64,000 nucleotides of DNA from Xestospongia muta (GCA_963693285.1 OY848920.1:2493135-2557134); one strand, 5' to 3'; positions 1 to 12,708 are shown, numbered from the stretch's first letter. Notes: generated from the letters alone by a model not told the origin. Program-made: numbers and translations.

Positions 1-640
1 GTGAAGCAGTAACTTAGTAGTTGATAGTATCATTCAATTGCCAAGCAAGATTAAGTGCTAATTTCCTGATGAAAAGTTTCTCTGAGTCTTTACATGGCCA
101 TTTAAAATGTATCAATATTTCATAAACAAAATTTATTGTAACTTGAAGATGAAACGTTCTTTGAGAACGTCCCGTAGTACAAATATAAATCGATATATTA
201 TCTATTAGTAGCAGTCTTTTCAGTGCTTGGAGACGTTTCCTGAATGCGTTACTTCGCTCCAAGTCCACAAAACCTTTTTCAGAACTTTTCTAACGATTAC
301 TTCGACCAACGGCCTTCCGTCTTGCTGATCCGTATTCCTCTGAGATTGTTTACAACATACTAAAAAATCTCCACGTTAAGTTTTTTACTTTTCGAGAAAC
401 GGCATTTGACCTCTGCAGCCTGAAAATTCTTTTGCTAGTTTTAAGCTTCTGTTTTCCTTGACGATGTTCTTGATACAACTGTTGTAAAGTCCACATGTTT
501 TTCTATTCGTTGCCAAGCTAACGCTTCGGTTGCCAAGTTATAGCAGTTCAAAAAAACAACCCTGATAACAGACACACACACACACACTGACAGACTACAG
601 TACCCTCGCTATGCGCCAACGCACAGCGAGGTTAATAAAA
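1..640 (-). repeat. Non-coding repeat element, left copy, inverted
   Basis: This is the reverse complement of the element at 8808-10290. Its head end, near 560-640, carries the imperfect hairpin CCTCGCT-TGCG/CGCA-AGCGAGG followed by a CA/TG run. The body holds one copy of the 321-bp unit that is present three times in the right copy. The far end is cut by the window edge. Small open frames inside it start at GTG, recur wherever the unit recurs, and resemble no protein I know. I read it as a non-autonomous mobile or satellite-like element. The class is not identified. Confidence 0.7.
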
Positions 641-739
641 CAATTTAATTTGCAGAAAGAAACAAAAAAATATTAATACTTAAAAGATTATCTGATATTA
701 AATTGCAAATTTGCATTCAGTTCTCTTTTTATGTCATTA

Positions 740-1238
740 GTCTACCTTGTTGATCTAAAGTCCATAAAAACGATTTATAATATTCCCCTAATTCCTGACA
801 ATCACTAATAAAGTCCTGATATAAAGTCACTCATCACTTTTTCTACGTTTGGATCTTTTTTGGTGTTCTGTGACACTAAATTAGTAAAAAACATGTCAGT
901 AGTAAATTTATGTAAACATCATTCCAACAAAGTGTCTAATTTTGACCACCACTGATTAAGAACTTTCTGTATCTCTTTCTTAACTTCTTCAACTTTATCA
1001 CTACTTATAGTTATCATTTGGTCAGCTTCAAAAATACCAGCACCTTCCTGATTTTCTTTGGCTACAGTTAATAATAGAGACTATAATCATGATGTATTAT
1101 TGCCTTGCTCACCTTTTGCAATTTGAGTTGTAAGATGTAGAAAAAAGGATATTTCTTCAACATCCTTTTCATAATCCAATAAAATAGGAACTGTGTAATA
1201 AAAGAAATCTTTTGCATTATTCTCAGGTTGTTGAGTAG
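740..1238 (-). pseudogene. Decayed fourth copy of the C-terminal module gene
   Basis: Minus-strand translation gives two blocks homologous to the last two exons of the genes ending at 2535 and 18892. The block at about 1238-1113 contains the FFYYTVP...EISFF equivalent of the ILYYHVP...EICLI segment and ends at a GTGAGC donor. The block at about 1077-740 follows a TTAACTGTAG acceptor and contains DKVEEVKKEIQKVL, matching DKVKEVRKNIRNVL of the gene at 13004-15506. The last block has an in-frame TGA after the LLE motif and a frameshift before DFISDCQEL, so it cannot make the full module. No upstream exons were found in the window. Confidence 0.7.
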
Positions 1239-1639
1239 CACGTACAACTATTGGACTGATGAAGGCTCCGATTGTACAGTTCTTCTAAATGCATCAATAC
1301 AATAGTATACAAGTAGGTTGCGAGTTGTGAATCAAAATCGCTTGTCACTTGCACGTGACAGTGGTACAAATGGGCGTAGCTTACCTCTCGTTTTTCGAGG
1401 TCAGGCGTCAACTGCAGTGGTTGCTCGCTACTGCAACAGTATTCCAGCTATTTCAAGGTTAGGATAAGGCAATTATCATGAATACGTTGGCAATAATTCA
1501 TAATATTATAAGTAACTTTCAAAATGTGGTATGTCGTTGTGTACGCACGAAAAAAATGGTATGGCAAATGCCACACCAGCCATACCGCTTCCACTGCCCA
1601 TACAAGCTAATAAAAAAGAAATATATATCACTTACCCAG

Positions 1640-1866
1640 TTACTGCTTCACAAACATGGCAAGACTTGTATTAGCCTTTCTTGTTGATTCATTTCCATTT
1701 GATAGAAGAGAAATGCTGAGTCATCAAACATCAATTTTTGTAATATGCATCACGTGATCCATCAATAATTTGACCACACCTTGTCCAATCTTAAATATAT
1801 ACGTACATGCACTCTGCAGTATAGATCTACACTAGGCACCCCAGCGAGGTTAAGCACTTTAGTGCA
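1640..1866 (+). repeat. Tail fragment of the non-coding repeat element
   Basis: The stretch beginning with the motif CAGTTACTGCTTCACAAACA matches the tail of the element at 8808-10290. It ends in CAGCGAGGTTAAGCACTTTAGTGC, like the CAGCGAGGTTCGGCACTTTAGTGC end at 10262-10285. The middle of the fragment has diverged. It supports GCACTTTAGTGC as the true terminal palindrome of the family. Confidence 0.55.
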
Positions 1867-2534
1867 TTTTAAATTTATATTAACACTGTGACATCATGTT
1901 AAGGAGATTAATAACCCAAATACTCATAAAGGAACATAGGCGGATGAGGCGCTTATACTTTGGGGGGTTCACACCATAACTATGTGATGAATATGCAGAC
2001 ACAAATGTACCCATAATGCAGAAACTATGTTTGATATAATCACAATCAGTATTACCAACATTAACTTAAAATGTACCAAAGTATTTCCTTCACTCATCAT
2101 TTACCATAACAAATTCCTTAGCTATTTCAACAAGATCACACTCATTAGTTATGCATTTGTGTACATGAAGGACCAGACAATTGTTAAGCCATTTTTCCGT
2201 CATTGTGGCCTGCAAATATGTCAAAACGTTTGACAGTTTCAACACCAAAACCAACTTAGATTCTTTTGTGGGGTAAGTAGAAAGCAATAAAAATTTGGGG
2301 GAGCTGAGCCCCCTCTTTCTAAATATTGGGGGGCTCTAGCCCCTTCAGCCTCCTATGAGGAATCATCATCCCCTTAAACATATTTTAATAGCAAATGGCA
2401 TATGCACATATGTGGTTGACAATTGCAACTAAGAACATTTTTCTTAAAAAAACATTACATTAAAAGGAGTACGTGATGTACTCTGCTTGTTAAAAATATA
2501 TATAATTTAAAACGATATAAATGAAAAATAATCA
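1867..2534. other. Intergenic; conserved 3' flank of gene C
   Basis: I see no gene here. The part at about 2360-2530 matches 18715-18890 closely, and both lie directly downstream of the stop codon of a paralogous gene. They are therefore the related 3' untranslated or flanking regions of genes C and A. Short open frames on both strands have no supporting features. Confidence 0.5.
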
Positions 2535-5500
2535 CTAAATATCAAATTCTATAGTTATGTCCAGTTTTTCTTTAATACTGGCAGTCCACTCTTCAGCTAT
2601 ATAATTAGCTGCATCTTTGCATTGACCACCTTGATTGTCTAAACTCTGTAAAAACAACTTACAATATTGTACTAATTTCTGACCACGTCTAAAGTACATG
2701 CCTGACTTGAATTCCCTCATAATGTCGTCAAAATTCGCTGTATCTTTGGTTGCTTCACTTATCAGACCATAAGAATACATGTCAGCAGCAAATAATTTCA
2801 AAGATGCCTTCAACAAACCATTCAAATGAAATAAGGCCTGTTGAAGAATATCTGCTATGATTCTTTTAAATTTTACAGCAACATAACTAATGAACAATGG
2901 ATCACAAGAAGTGGCAGTACCTTCAACAGTAGCTACAATAAAACATTTAGAGTATTATAATATTATGATTTCCAAACAAATTCTCACTTTTTGCATATTC
3001 CTTCTGTAATGATAAATTAATGAATACTTCACAATAGTGTTCGACTCCAAAAATTGGAACACAGTAATGAAGTATCTTAGCTGTGTCAGATCCATCATCT
3101 GCATACACATCTACATAACATGTTGGAGGCTCTTTATGTCCCTTGGATCCAAAATTTTCAATGGAGGTATATTTAAGCTGGATAAAAAGTATTGACCACA
3201 TTGTTACTTATCAATTCTTAAAAATAGTACAACATAATTTTATAACTATAAATTATTTTTTACTTTGAGTGGATGTGTCCTAGGATAAATATACCAGCCA
3301 TGAGGAATTTTAGGATCATCCTCTTTAATGTGAAACTCAACATCTTTTTGTGGATGTAGTTTTAAGTTAATTTTTAGAGTTTCTTGAAAATGGGGACAAT
3401 TCTTTCTTATATACTAAAGCATTAAATACACACAATTGAAACAGTACATATATGTACTATGACTTACCTGATTAAGGGTGTCAAGGTTTTTCACAATTGT
3501 AAACATTATTTCCCATTTTAATATTGCACTCTCTTTTCTATAAACTTTGCAGAAATATTGCCTGTCGGGTAGTTTAGAATCAACTAAGTCACAAAAGGTA
3601 AAGTTAAAGTGGTGAAGAACAATAGTGCACCTTTTTTTGATAAAGAATTTGTGTGCTTTTCATTGCTTTTGTTTGATTTGTCCGAATCTGTAAAATAAGT
3701 TTCACATCATAGATATAAATAAAAATCATACTATTTCTAGACCTTGTTCATTTGACATATTTTTTTCCGTTATATCCATGCTGTTTTTTTCAACTTTTTT
3801 TTGTCCCTGTGCTTCTTGTCCTCCATCCCTTTTTTGCACCACTTCCCCAATTTTCTTCCCTTGTTCCACTCCTTTGTTTATTTTGTCTCCATTCTCTCTT
3901 TGTTCCCCTCTACTATCTTCTTGTTCTTCATCATTCCCTCTTTGTCCCTGTTCCCCTTCTTGCCCATCTCCATTGCCTCCTTGTTCTTCTTCATTGCCTC
4001 CTTGTCCTTCTCCATTATGTCCTTGTCCCCCTTCTTGTCCTTCTCCACTCTCCCACATCAAAACTTCAGCAATTAAACAAAACTTAGTACAAGAAATAGA
4101 GCCATATTGGGACACTGGATTAAAAACTCCTCCAGGAAGAGGTTTGAACTGATAGGGTGGTGTCCCATTATCGAGAGGTGCTCTCACAAACTTGAGATAG
4201 TTACATTGTTCTGGAGTCTTTAGTGCTACACAATGCTGTATATTAGCAGTGAGTGGTTTTAGTAATGAATTTGAGATGGAAATGGCATAAACAGCACTAA
4301 CCAGCTTACTACATTTAGGGAATTCAAATTCACCTCCAACAAGAGCTGTGACAGCCACTTCACATGTCTCTGATGGAAGTAATATTCCTTCAGGTGCAGA
4401 TAGAGATAATCCATATTTCTCCCAGTTAAAAGATTGTGGTTGACTAGTCCCTCGGAGTAAGAAAAGGGTGTCTCCAGCTGGAATAACTCCTCTGAGATTC
4501 CCTATAGTGAGTGAGTCACAAAAAGTTGAATGATTAAATAGAAGAATTATATATAAAAAATAATATTTTGCTTCTTTTGTGTCATTTATATGTAGAAACA
4601 ATAAATAGGTATAGCATACACAGAGGTTTATATAGAGATAAGTAACTAATAATAGTTACCTTTTCTAAATTTCTGCTTTAACACCTCAATTATTTTGTCT
4701 TTCTCTCTTAAAAGTAATTGCAATTTCTTTAATAGTAATCTCTTTTCAATATCTATGAAAACATATTGATCATACAAGTTTACAAAGACTACATGCACTA
4801 TTGTACATCAATACACCTTCCTTTTTATACATGTATATAGCAATATAGGTATGTTGTCCAGTCACTAGATATTTATTAACCTTTTGAGCTCTGCTTAAAA
4901 TCTTCTATCTCTTTGCCTTTATCTGAAGATGTACCACAAACTCCTTTATTTAGACCTGATTTGACAATAAAATCATTAATAACTCTTACAGTAATAATAA
5001 TGTACTCACTTGTAAAAATTTCAATGTCATCACGTTTGTGCTTATATGCAATTGAAGGTAGGTCTGTTGAAAAAGAACTATTAGTAGAGATTTCAAAGTC
5101 ATCACGTGAGCACTGAGATGTTTTTGAAGGTAGCTCTATTGAAAGAGAACCACTAGTAGAGACTCCTATGTCATCACGTGTGTACTTAGATACAATTGAA
5201 GATGGCTTTGTTGGAAAAGAACCAACAACAGAGAATCCAGAGTCATCATGTTGGTGCTGAGATGTAATTAAATGTTGCTCTGTTGATGAAGAGACACTAA
5301 CAGAGACTTCAGAGTCAACATATGATGGTTGAACTGTGTTTGAAATATCAAATAGTAAAGACGGTGTGTTATTAGTAGGTGATGGAGTGTGTGGAATTGT
5401 TGAGATAGTAACACTTAAGTCTTCACATTGTGGAGCACAAACTCCTTTACTTAGACCTGATTGACAATAAAATCATTAATAACTCTTACAGTAATAATAA

Positions 5501-8251
5501 TGTACTCACCTGTAAAAATTTCAATGTCATCATGTATGTGCTTATATGCAATTGAAGGTAGGTCTGTTGAAAAAGAACTATTAGCAGAGATTTCAGAGTC
5601 ATCATGTGAGCAGTGAGATATTTTTGAAGGTATCTCTATTGAAAGAGAACCACTAGTAGAGACTCCTATGTCATCACATGTGTACTTAGATATTGCAACC
5701 AACTCATCTGCAATCCTAAATGCTTCTCTTGAAGGCTCCCACTCCAAGTGATGACACTTTAATGGATTGAATACAGCAGTGTTAACTGAGAATACAAGTT
5801 CAAAACAACCTTTTTCATAACATTGAAAGTGAAGAATTGAGGTGTTAAGACCTAATAACTCTGCAAGATTTCGCTGAACAGCTTCAACTTCTAAGCCAGT
5901 TAGTAAAATCTTATCAAAAACTTTCAGAAAAAGGCTTGTACTTTGCAAAGGCAAACTAAGTGAAAATGACTGAGAAGGTATCTCAAAAATACAACGTTTA
6001 AGGTAAGGGATGAGAGTTGCTTCTCGATAGTGTTTTAACATATTTTTCTCTGATTGATCACCCATATTGTTGACAGTGACTGTAAATAATTGGTGATTAA
6101 ACCAAGAACTATGTCTTGATAGAATAAGAAATACATCATCCATATTGTCATCTTTGTTAAACTCAAAAGCAGAGCTACTGAATTTACTGCCCTCAGGAAT
6201 ACCATAGTTCTCAACAAATAACTGAACTTTTCTTGGATTGACATTTCGATTGATAAATGAGGCATTAAGTTTCACAATAAGAGAGGCATACGTCTCTCGA
6301 ACATGACTATTTTCTTTAATAAGGTCATTTCTGACGCTTTCTTGCTCACTTTCAGACATAGTAGCCCAATTACGAAAAGATTTTTCAGGAGCCATCTGTG
6401 AGATTTTTCTTGTTTGTGATGTTGTAAAAACATTTTTGGCATACTTCATAATGTATTCAGCTGTTAATCGATCTTGTATGTCTAAGAAAGCTTTTATAAG
6501 TGCTAGATAGGTTGCATCACTGCCCATTTTTCTCTTCCAAGCCCACAATACTGCAACTTTTCTTTCTGAGGCATCCTGTTTCTGTTCCATAATTGATTCC
6601 ATCTTCGATTCCGGGATTTTAAGATTCCTACCAACTTCTATGATGTCATCAATTTTCATTGAAATTTCAATAAAGAAATCATCGTCTGGACACTCTCTTT
6701 CGATATTTTCAATATCGATGTCATATTTCTTTAATAAAAGTGAAAGTTCTAGTTTAGTAAAAAATAAATGAATTTGCTTAATCATCAAATAATGTGGCAT
6801 AAAGATTACATACACCTACAATTGACAATGCTATACAATTCTTTGTTGTATAATGAATGGCTTGCATGTTCCTTATTTAATTGTATAACGTTAATTAAAC
6901 ATGTTATTTTCTGATCAAAGATACAAGTGAGTAACATCCATATATATATTACATGGCTGTAAAATGACAAATAATGGTACATCCTAAAAACATAAATTTA
7001 TATTAATGCTTTAATATAATACTAAAATATCATATACAACAGGGCATATAATATAAGCACAATAGTTTTACCTATGTGAAAAAAGAAGGCATTAACTAAA
7101 ACAAAACAAGAATGTTGTAAAAACATCAACAAGTACATATACTCCCTGTGTTTTAAGTCACAAATGATGCAATCACATTAGTCTTTATGGCAGAGACTTC
7201 CCTTGCTGTGATTGTTACAACTCTTTTAAAGTTTTCTTCATTAAAAACATATATAATTTTTTTTTCAGCTGGTCATTATTCAATGTAGTGCATAAAGAAA
7301 AAGCTGCATAAACAAGTGTTTAAACGTGTTAGTTAAAGAAATGAGCCTATGAATGAGGTCTGTTACTTTGGAAATTATGATAGTATAATCCATCACATAC
7401 ATGTCCATTTTGAGTAGTTATTTAAACTGTCAATTCCATAGTAATGACTAATCAAAACTGCATATGTTGCCAAAACATTCCTATGTATTTTGTATGCATG
7501 TGAATGCAACTATAGGTGCTCACAAATGTATTAAACCAACCACTTTATTAAAAAGACCCAATGATCCCAATTTAGGTTAGTCATCTTCAACATTTCTGTT
7601 AGTTGTAATATAACAAATATTTTAAGGCTATCTATAACCACTACTAATGATGTTAATCACTTATTAAAAGAAGTATAATACATATAACAGCTCAGGTGTG
7701 ATCAAGACTACTATCATTCCTACAGCCTAAGCCCATTTCATGTGAATTATCAGTATGTCAATTACAATAATAAAATAAAGGAAATTTAGGAATCTACATC
7801 AAGATAATGGCTATATTATGCGTTAGGCAGTTCATACAATTAGATTGGACAGGTTGATTTTTTTTGTACCTTTTGAACACTTTGCTTTTAATTGATGACA
7901 TAATGTTGTTAACGTTATATCTTTCTCTAGAATTCCAATAAACACATATAGATTATCAGCACTTTGTTGTATCATGGACAGTACAGACTGCATTAGAGTA
8001 CTGATTTTGTCAATATGAATTACTTCTCGACCAGTGACATTACGATAAACAGAATCACTTATTAACTTTTCTTGAAATAATTCTACGGCTAGGCGATTAG
8101 GGTCTTGAATACAATTACTAATGTCAGCAATAAGAGAGTTGAAGGCTTTGTACTCTTCTGTGGCTCTTCCTGATGTGTGATGATCCTAAATAATCAAAAA
8201 GATATTCATAACAAATAATCGTTTTGTTGTAAGTACCTCTTTGGCAGCCAT
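2535..8251 (-). CDS. CARD-like/Death/ZU5 scaffold protein (gene C, 12 exons)
   Basis: A probable intracellular signalling adaptor. Phase-consistent exons are 8251-8237, 8185-7870, 6748-5510, 5456-5010, 4955-4881, 4752-4660, 4501-3743, 3687-3631, 3583-3468, 3413-3264, 3177-2988 and 2932-2535, giving about 1284 aa. Exon 2 encodes a CARD-like helical bundle (LAVELFQEKLIS, then FIGILEKD). Exon 3 starts with a Death domain (DDIIEVGRNLKIPESKMESI, then WAWKRKMG) and continues into a long helical region (SWFNHQLF, YLKRCIFEIP) of a kind I associate with sponge and cnidarian proteins. Exons 3-4 carry repeated [R/H]DDxxxS linkers, and exons 5-6 are coiled coil. Exon 7 is ZU5-like (NLRGVIPAG, GGEFEFP) with a Gly/Glu/Gln-rich tail. 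The last exon is the family C-terminal module. The exon 7 donor GTCTAG and exon 5 donor GTTAAT are weak. Intron 2 (1.1 kb) shows nothing. Domains are clear; function is inferred. Confidence 0.75.
4938..5692. repeat. Direct repeat duplicating a linker exon of gene C
   Basis: Positions 4938-5190 and 5438-5692 are near-identical direct repeats offset by 500 bp. Each contains an acceptor (TCAATCAG or TCAAATCAG), a donor (ACAG or ACAA followed by GTGAGTAC) and the coding stretch with DDIGVSTSGS, SSFSTDLPS and KHxxDDIEIFT. One copy is the end of exon 3 and the other is exon 4 of gene C. The duplicated exon has 447 nt and keeps the 1-1 phase, so it lengthens the linker without a frameshift. Confidence 0.75.
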
Positions 8252-8807
8252 TTTAGGGTATGGGCGGAGCTACGTAACGGAAGAGTTTTAATAATGTTAA
8301 TTTTTATCATCAATCATCACAAAGGCCTGAAAGTATAATATATGACTAATATTTTTAGGATATTATTCCGATAAAAACTTAGAAACTTCTATGTTACTGC
8401 TATACTTCCAGACCTTGTTGCTCTACTACATAAAAATATAATAAAAGAATCTAAACAATGGGTCTCACATTGTATTAAGAGCAGATCTATACTTTTTAAA
8501 AAGTACTATTGGAATGATATTTGTCATGTCGTGTAGTCTTTTAAACAAATCATATAACATTCTTTTAGCATATATTTTTTTGTTGTAATAGACAACAAAT
8601 GATTAAATGATCAAATGCTCCTTTATAAGCTACAAAAACTAACGTAGTGGTTGACATGTTTTTGATGATTGAAGAAGACATATTCCGACAATTAGCTCAC
8701 CATTGTTGTATAAAAATTTATTGTAGCCTCACAGAAAGATTAATAACTTAATATTTGCAATTAAGCTATGTTTTACAGCCACATAGAAGGTTTAAATAAA
8801 CAGTTTA
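8252..8807. other. Upstream region of gene C; no gene seen
   Basis: This is the presumed promoter and 5' untranslated region of the minus-strand gene that starts at 8251. I see no convincing open frame or clear core promoter element, only AT-rich unique sequence up to the repeat element at 8808. Confidence 0.4.
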
Positions 8808-8849
8808 TTAACCTCGCTGTGCGTGGGCGCATAGCGAGGGTACTGTAGT

Positions 8850-8883
<34 letters not shown>

Positions 8884-10290
8884 CTGTTACCAGAGTTGTT
8901 TTTTTTGAACTGCTATAACTTGGCAACCGAAGCATTAGCAGCTACCAACGTTTAGCAACGAATAGAAAAGCATGTGGACTTTACAACAGTAGTATCAAGA
9001 ACATCGTCAAGGAAAACAGAAGCTTAAAACTCGCAAAAGAATTTTCAGGCTGCAGAGGTCAAGTGCCGTTTCTCGAAAAGTAAAAAACTTAACGTGGAGA
9101 TTTTTTAGTATGTTGTAAACAATCTCAGAGGAATACGGATCAGCAAGACAGAAGGCCGTTGGTCGAAGTAATCGTTAGAAAAGTTCTGAAAAATGTTTTG
9201 TGGACTTGGAGCGAAGTAACGCATTCAGGAAACGTCTCCAAGCACTGAAAAGACTGCTACTAATAGATAATATATCGATTTATATTTGTACCACGGGACG
9301 TTTCCAAAGAAGGTTTCATCTTCAAGTTACAATAAATTTTGTATATGAAATATTGATAGATTTTTTCATGCTGCAGAGGTCAAGTGCCGTTTCTCGAAAA
9401 GTAAAAAACTTAACGTGGAGATTTTTTAGTATGTTGTAAACAATCTCAGAGGAATACGGATCAGCAAGACAGAAGGCCGTTGGTCGAAGTAATCGTTAGA
9501 AAAGTTCTGAAAAATGTTTTGTGGACTTGGAGCGAAGTAACGCATTCAGGAAACGTCTCCAAGCACTGAAAAGACTGCTACTAATAGATAATATATCGAT
9601 TTATATTTGTACCACGGGACGTTTCCAAAGAAGGTTTCATCTTCAAGTTACAATAAATTTTGTATATGAAATATTGATAGATTTTTTCAGGCTGCAGAGG
9701 TCAAGTGCCGTTTCTCGAAAAGTAAAAAACTTAACGTGGAGATTTTTTAGTATGTTGTAAACAATCTCAGAGGAATACGGATCAGCAAGACAGAAGGCCG
9801 TTAGTCGAAGTAATCGTTAGAAAAGTTCTGAAAAATGTTTTGTGGACTTGGAGTGAAGTAACGCATTCAGGAAACGTCTCCAAGCACTGAAAAGACTGCT
9901 ACTAATAGATAATATATCGATTTATATTTGTACCACGGGACGTTTCCAAAGAAGGTTTCATCTTCAAGTTACAATAAATTTTGTATATGAAATATTGATA
10001 GATTTTAAAGGGTCATGTAAAGACTCAGAGAAACTTTTCATCACGAAATTAGCACTTAATCTTGCTTGGGAATTGAATGATACTATCACTTATTCAGTTA
10101 CTGCTTCACAAACATGGCAAAGCTAGAAATCAAGCAACAATTAATGAGCATATACAGAATGACAAGCTTGCCATTTTATAACCACACCTTCTGGAATGTT
10201 AATAAACAACATCATAGCTGGGCCTAAGCTGGCATAGAATTTATAAATAACTTAGAAACTACAGCGAGGTTCGGCACTTTAGTGCCTTTC
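8808..10290 (+). repeat. Non-coding repeat element, right copy
   Basis: The head has a 12-bp hairpin at 8812-8839 (CCTCGCTGTGCG, loop TGGG, CGCATAGCGAGG, one G-T wobble), then a TG run at about 8860-8883. The core is a 321-bp unit repeated three times. The tail at about 10003-10290 ends with CAGCGAGGTT and the palindrome GGCACTTTAGTGCC. An inverted copy lies at 1-640 with its head toward gene C, so the two copies flank gene C head-inward. No transposase or reverse transcriptase is encoded. Terminal hairpins without obvious inverted repeats recall Helitron-like or other non-autonomous elements, but I cannot assign a class. Confidence 0.65.
9049..10003 (+). repeat. 321-bp tandem repeat, three copies
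   Basis: The phrase TGTGGACTTGGAG starts at 9199, 9520 and 9841, exactly 321 bp apart. Copies 1 and 2 are almost identical and copy 3 has a few substitutions. The inverted element at 1-640 has only one unit, so the core expanded in this copy. The 79-codon frame that recurs in the unit opens at GTG and has no recognisable domain, so I do not call it a gene. Confidence 0.85.
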
Positions 10291-10792
10291 ATTTTGACTG
10301 TAATTGTGTTGATAATTAGGCATAATAAATTGCAAGAATAACATAGCAACAAATTGCCTCAAATTTTAATTAATAGCAAATATATATGATGTATAATACA
10401 TATAAATATATAGTAAATACATTAATTTAAACAAGATGCAAATTATGTAAACAGTCCTTGTATAAAAATAAAATAAAATAAAAATAACATATGCTAGATC
10501 TGCCTTCATATGTGAAAAAATCAACAGGAGAAATAACTGGCCTGTGCCAAATGATGTTTATACTGATGATGTTTTATATGGGATGGATAAAATTCTTATA
10601 ATATTGAACGTGTGAATGTGATGCTTTGAAACACTGAAATTATAGCACTTAAAATATTGAAGCGATTATTGTATACTAATCAGGGTTATCCTGATGGAGC
10701 CACTTGAATTGATAGATATTATTAAGTTTATAAAATATTAGAAATATAATTTGTATAATTAATAAAACAATAGAGGGTTACAATTGTAGGTG

Positions 10793-10965
10793 GCTTTGTT
10801 GGAAAAGAACCAACAACAGAGAATCCAGAGTCATCATGTTGGTGCTAAGATGTAATTAAATGTTGCTCTGTTGATGAATAGATACTAACAAAGACTTCAG
10901 AGTCAACATATGATGGTTGAACTGTGTTTGAAATATCAATTAGTGAAGACGGTATGTTACTAGTA
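10793..10965 (-). pseudogene. Orphan fragment of the gene C linker exon
   Basis: This stretch matches 5205-5385, the part of gene C encoding the DDSGFSVVGS and VDSEVSVSVSSS linker, with scattered changes including a new stop codon in the coding frame. No neighbouring exons are found. It is a relic of a duplicated copy lying between the repeat element and gene B. Confidence 0.65.
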
Positions 10966-12699
10966 AGTACTCTTTGTGGTTTATGTCTGATGATTGAAGC
11001 TATGAGGGAGAGATAGATATTATTTCAACTTTACCAAACTGGGTTAGTTTAGGTGAAACGGTATAGCTTTAATGGAAGGCCATGATTTAATTACTATGCC
11101 AAAGTGAGTGTAAAAGCAATGTGGTTGTAGATGCAATTATTTGGCTTTATGCACATTGAGTTACACTAGCTTTGGCCTTTTACTTTTACCTAAAATTTGA
11201 TTGTACATGATATTGATGAAACTGTAGTAATGAAGACTTCAGTTAAAATGAAAAAATGGTTTTATCTGTGCATCTTTTGACTCATGAATAAAAATGAAAA
11301 AAATAAATAGATATTCAATATAGATAGCATGGACATTTTGGTACACAAAGAATTGAGAATTATACATATAATTTTGCAATGTATCATAAATTGTGCACCA
11401 TATCCATTATAATTGTAGACCTATCATTTTACTTGACTCTATTGCAATGCCAGAATTGTAAATAATTGAATGAGCAAATGTGTATAGACAATTTACAAAA
11501 CTAATGCTATTATAATGTAAAAGTTTTAATCCTCAGAAGACATTTACACAAAATAAAACTTCCAAGCTTATTACAAATATTGTTATAGTAAATATTGAAA
11601 GTATAATTCATTAACAAATAATCTCAAATCAAACACTATAAATAATCTAATGACTAGTGAATGATAACAATAAACTAACAAATGTCAACATTAAAGCCAA
11701 TTGAAAAACATTACTTCACAATGTAATGTCATTACATTTGATATAACATTGAGATGAATGAATATGTTTTAGTTCTATTCATTATTAGTATAACAATTAT
11801 AATTGACATTACTATGATATATGGTCTAGTATACATATTACTTACCAAAGGATATAAGTTTGATATGGATAACCAAAAGGAGAAAATAAAGTGAAAAAAA
11901 ACCACTAAAAGTACATTTGAATGATCTTCTTTCGTTAAATGTTTGTTTCATATTATATGCCATTAATTATCTATGGACAAAAACAAGAATTATTGCTAAA
12001 TATGAAAAAGAAAACAGATAGCATAGGCAACTGATCAACTTGTACCAAACAACTGTTAGGCATTAAAAGTGTGTGTTAAGGTATCACTCAGTGCTATGTG
12101 AATACTATAATACCATAATACTTCCATATCAGTATTATAGTTCTTAGTTATAATGAGAAAATTCTATATAAAGAACTGCTGGTACTTACCTATACATAAA
12201 ATATAGAGGCAATGAAAATGGTTGACAAAGTCAGACGATGGTTCACAAAGTCAGGAAAATGGTTCACAATCGAAAGTTCAACTCGTTACCTTTCTTTTCA
12301 ACTGACTTAGATTCGTCATACAAACAACTAATTTATTACTATATATTAAGTTTAATTACCGACTTCTGCTTATTAATATTCGATTGATAATTAATTAATA
12401 TTCATATGCCAATAGGAGTAGAACATAATGAATTGATTATTTCCTTCCTAAAAACATGACTCGTTCCTCACATTCTGTGTTTAACGAAATAGGTGTTAAT
12501 TTGACTTCTTGTCTTAACTAGTGAACAAGTACAATATAAAATTAAAGAAATAATGTACAAACATAAGCTGCATACATGGCTGTATAAAAACGCTAAAAGT
12601 TTTTGATGATTTAATAAATTGGCATTATCTTTAAAGAAGTCAATACATAGTTGAATCACACGTTGGTTTTTTATATCAGAGTCTTTAAGACACACACAC
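10966..12699. other. Gene-poor spacer downstream of gene B
   Basis: I see no supported gene. The part at about 11900-12560 matches 17590-18420, which lies downstream of gene A, so it is the duplicated 3' flank of the gene family. It also has poly-A-rich stretches and short open frames without features. Confidence 0.45.
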
Positions 12700-12708
12700 A
12701 TATATATA

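Noticed and set aside
3752..4152. Three overlapping plus-strand open frames rich in Cys, Ser, Pro and Leu
   Set aside because: They are antisense shadows of the Gly/Glu/Gln-rich tract of gene C, which has splice-consistent coding on the minus strand.
9200..9760. Two 79-codon open frames with near-identical sequence in the 321-bp repeat, and a related frame on the minus strand at 14-268
   Set aside because: They open at GTG rather than ATG, recur only because the DNA unit recurs, and show no domain, signal or codon pattern of a gene.
12468..12701. 77-codon minus-strand frame beside the TA microsatellite
   Set aside because: It lies in the duplicated 3' flank of gene B, and the matching flank of gene A does not keep the frame.
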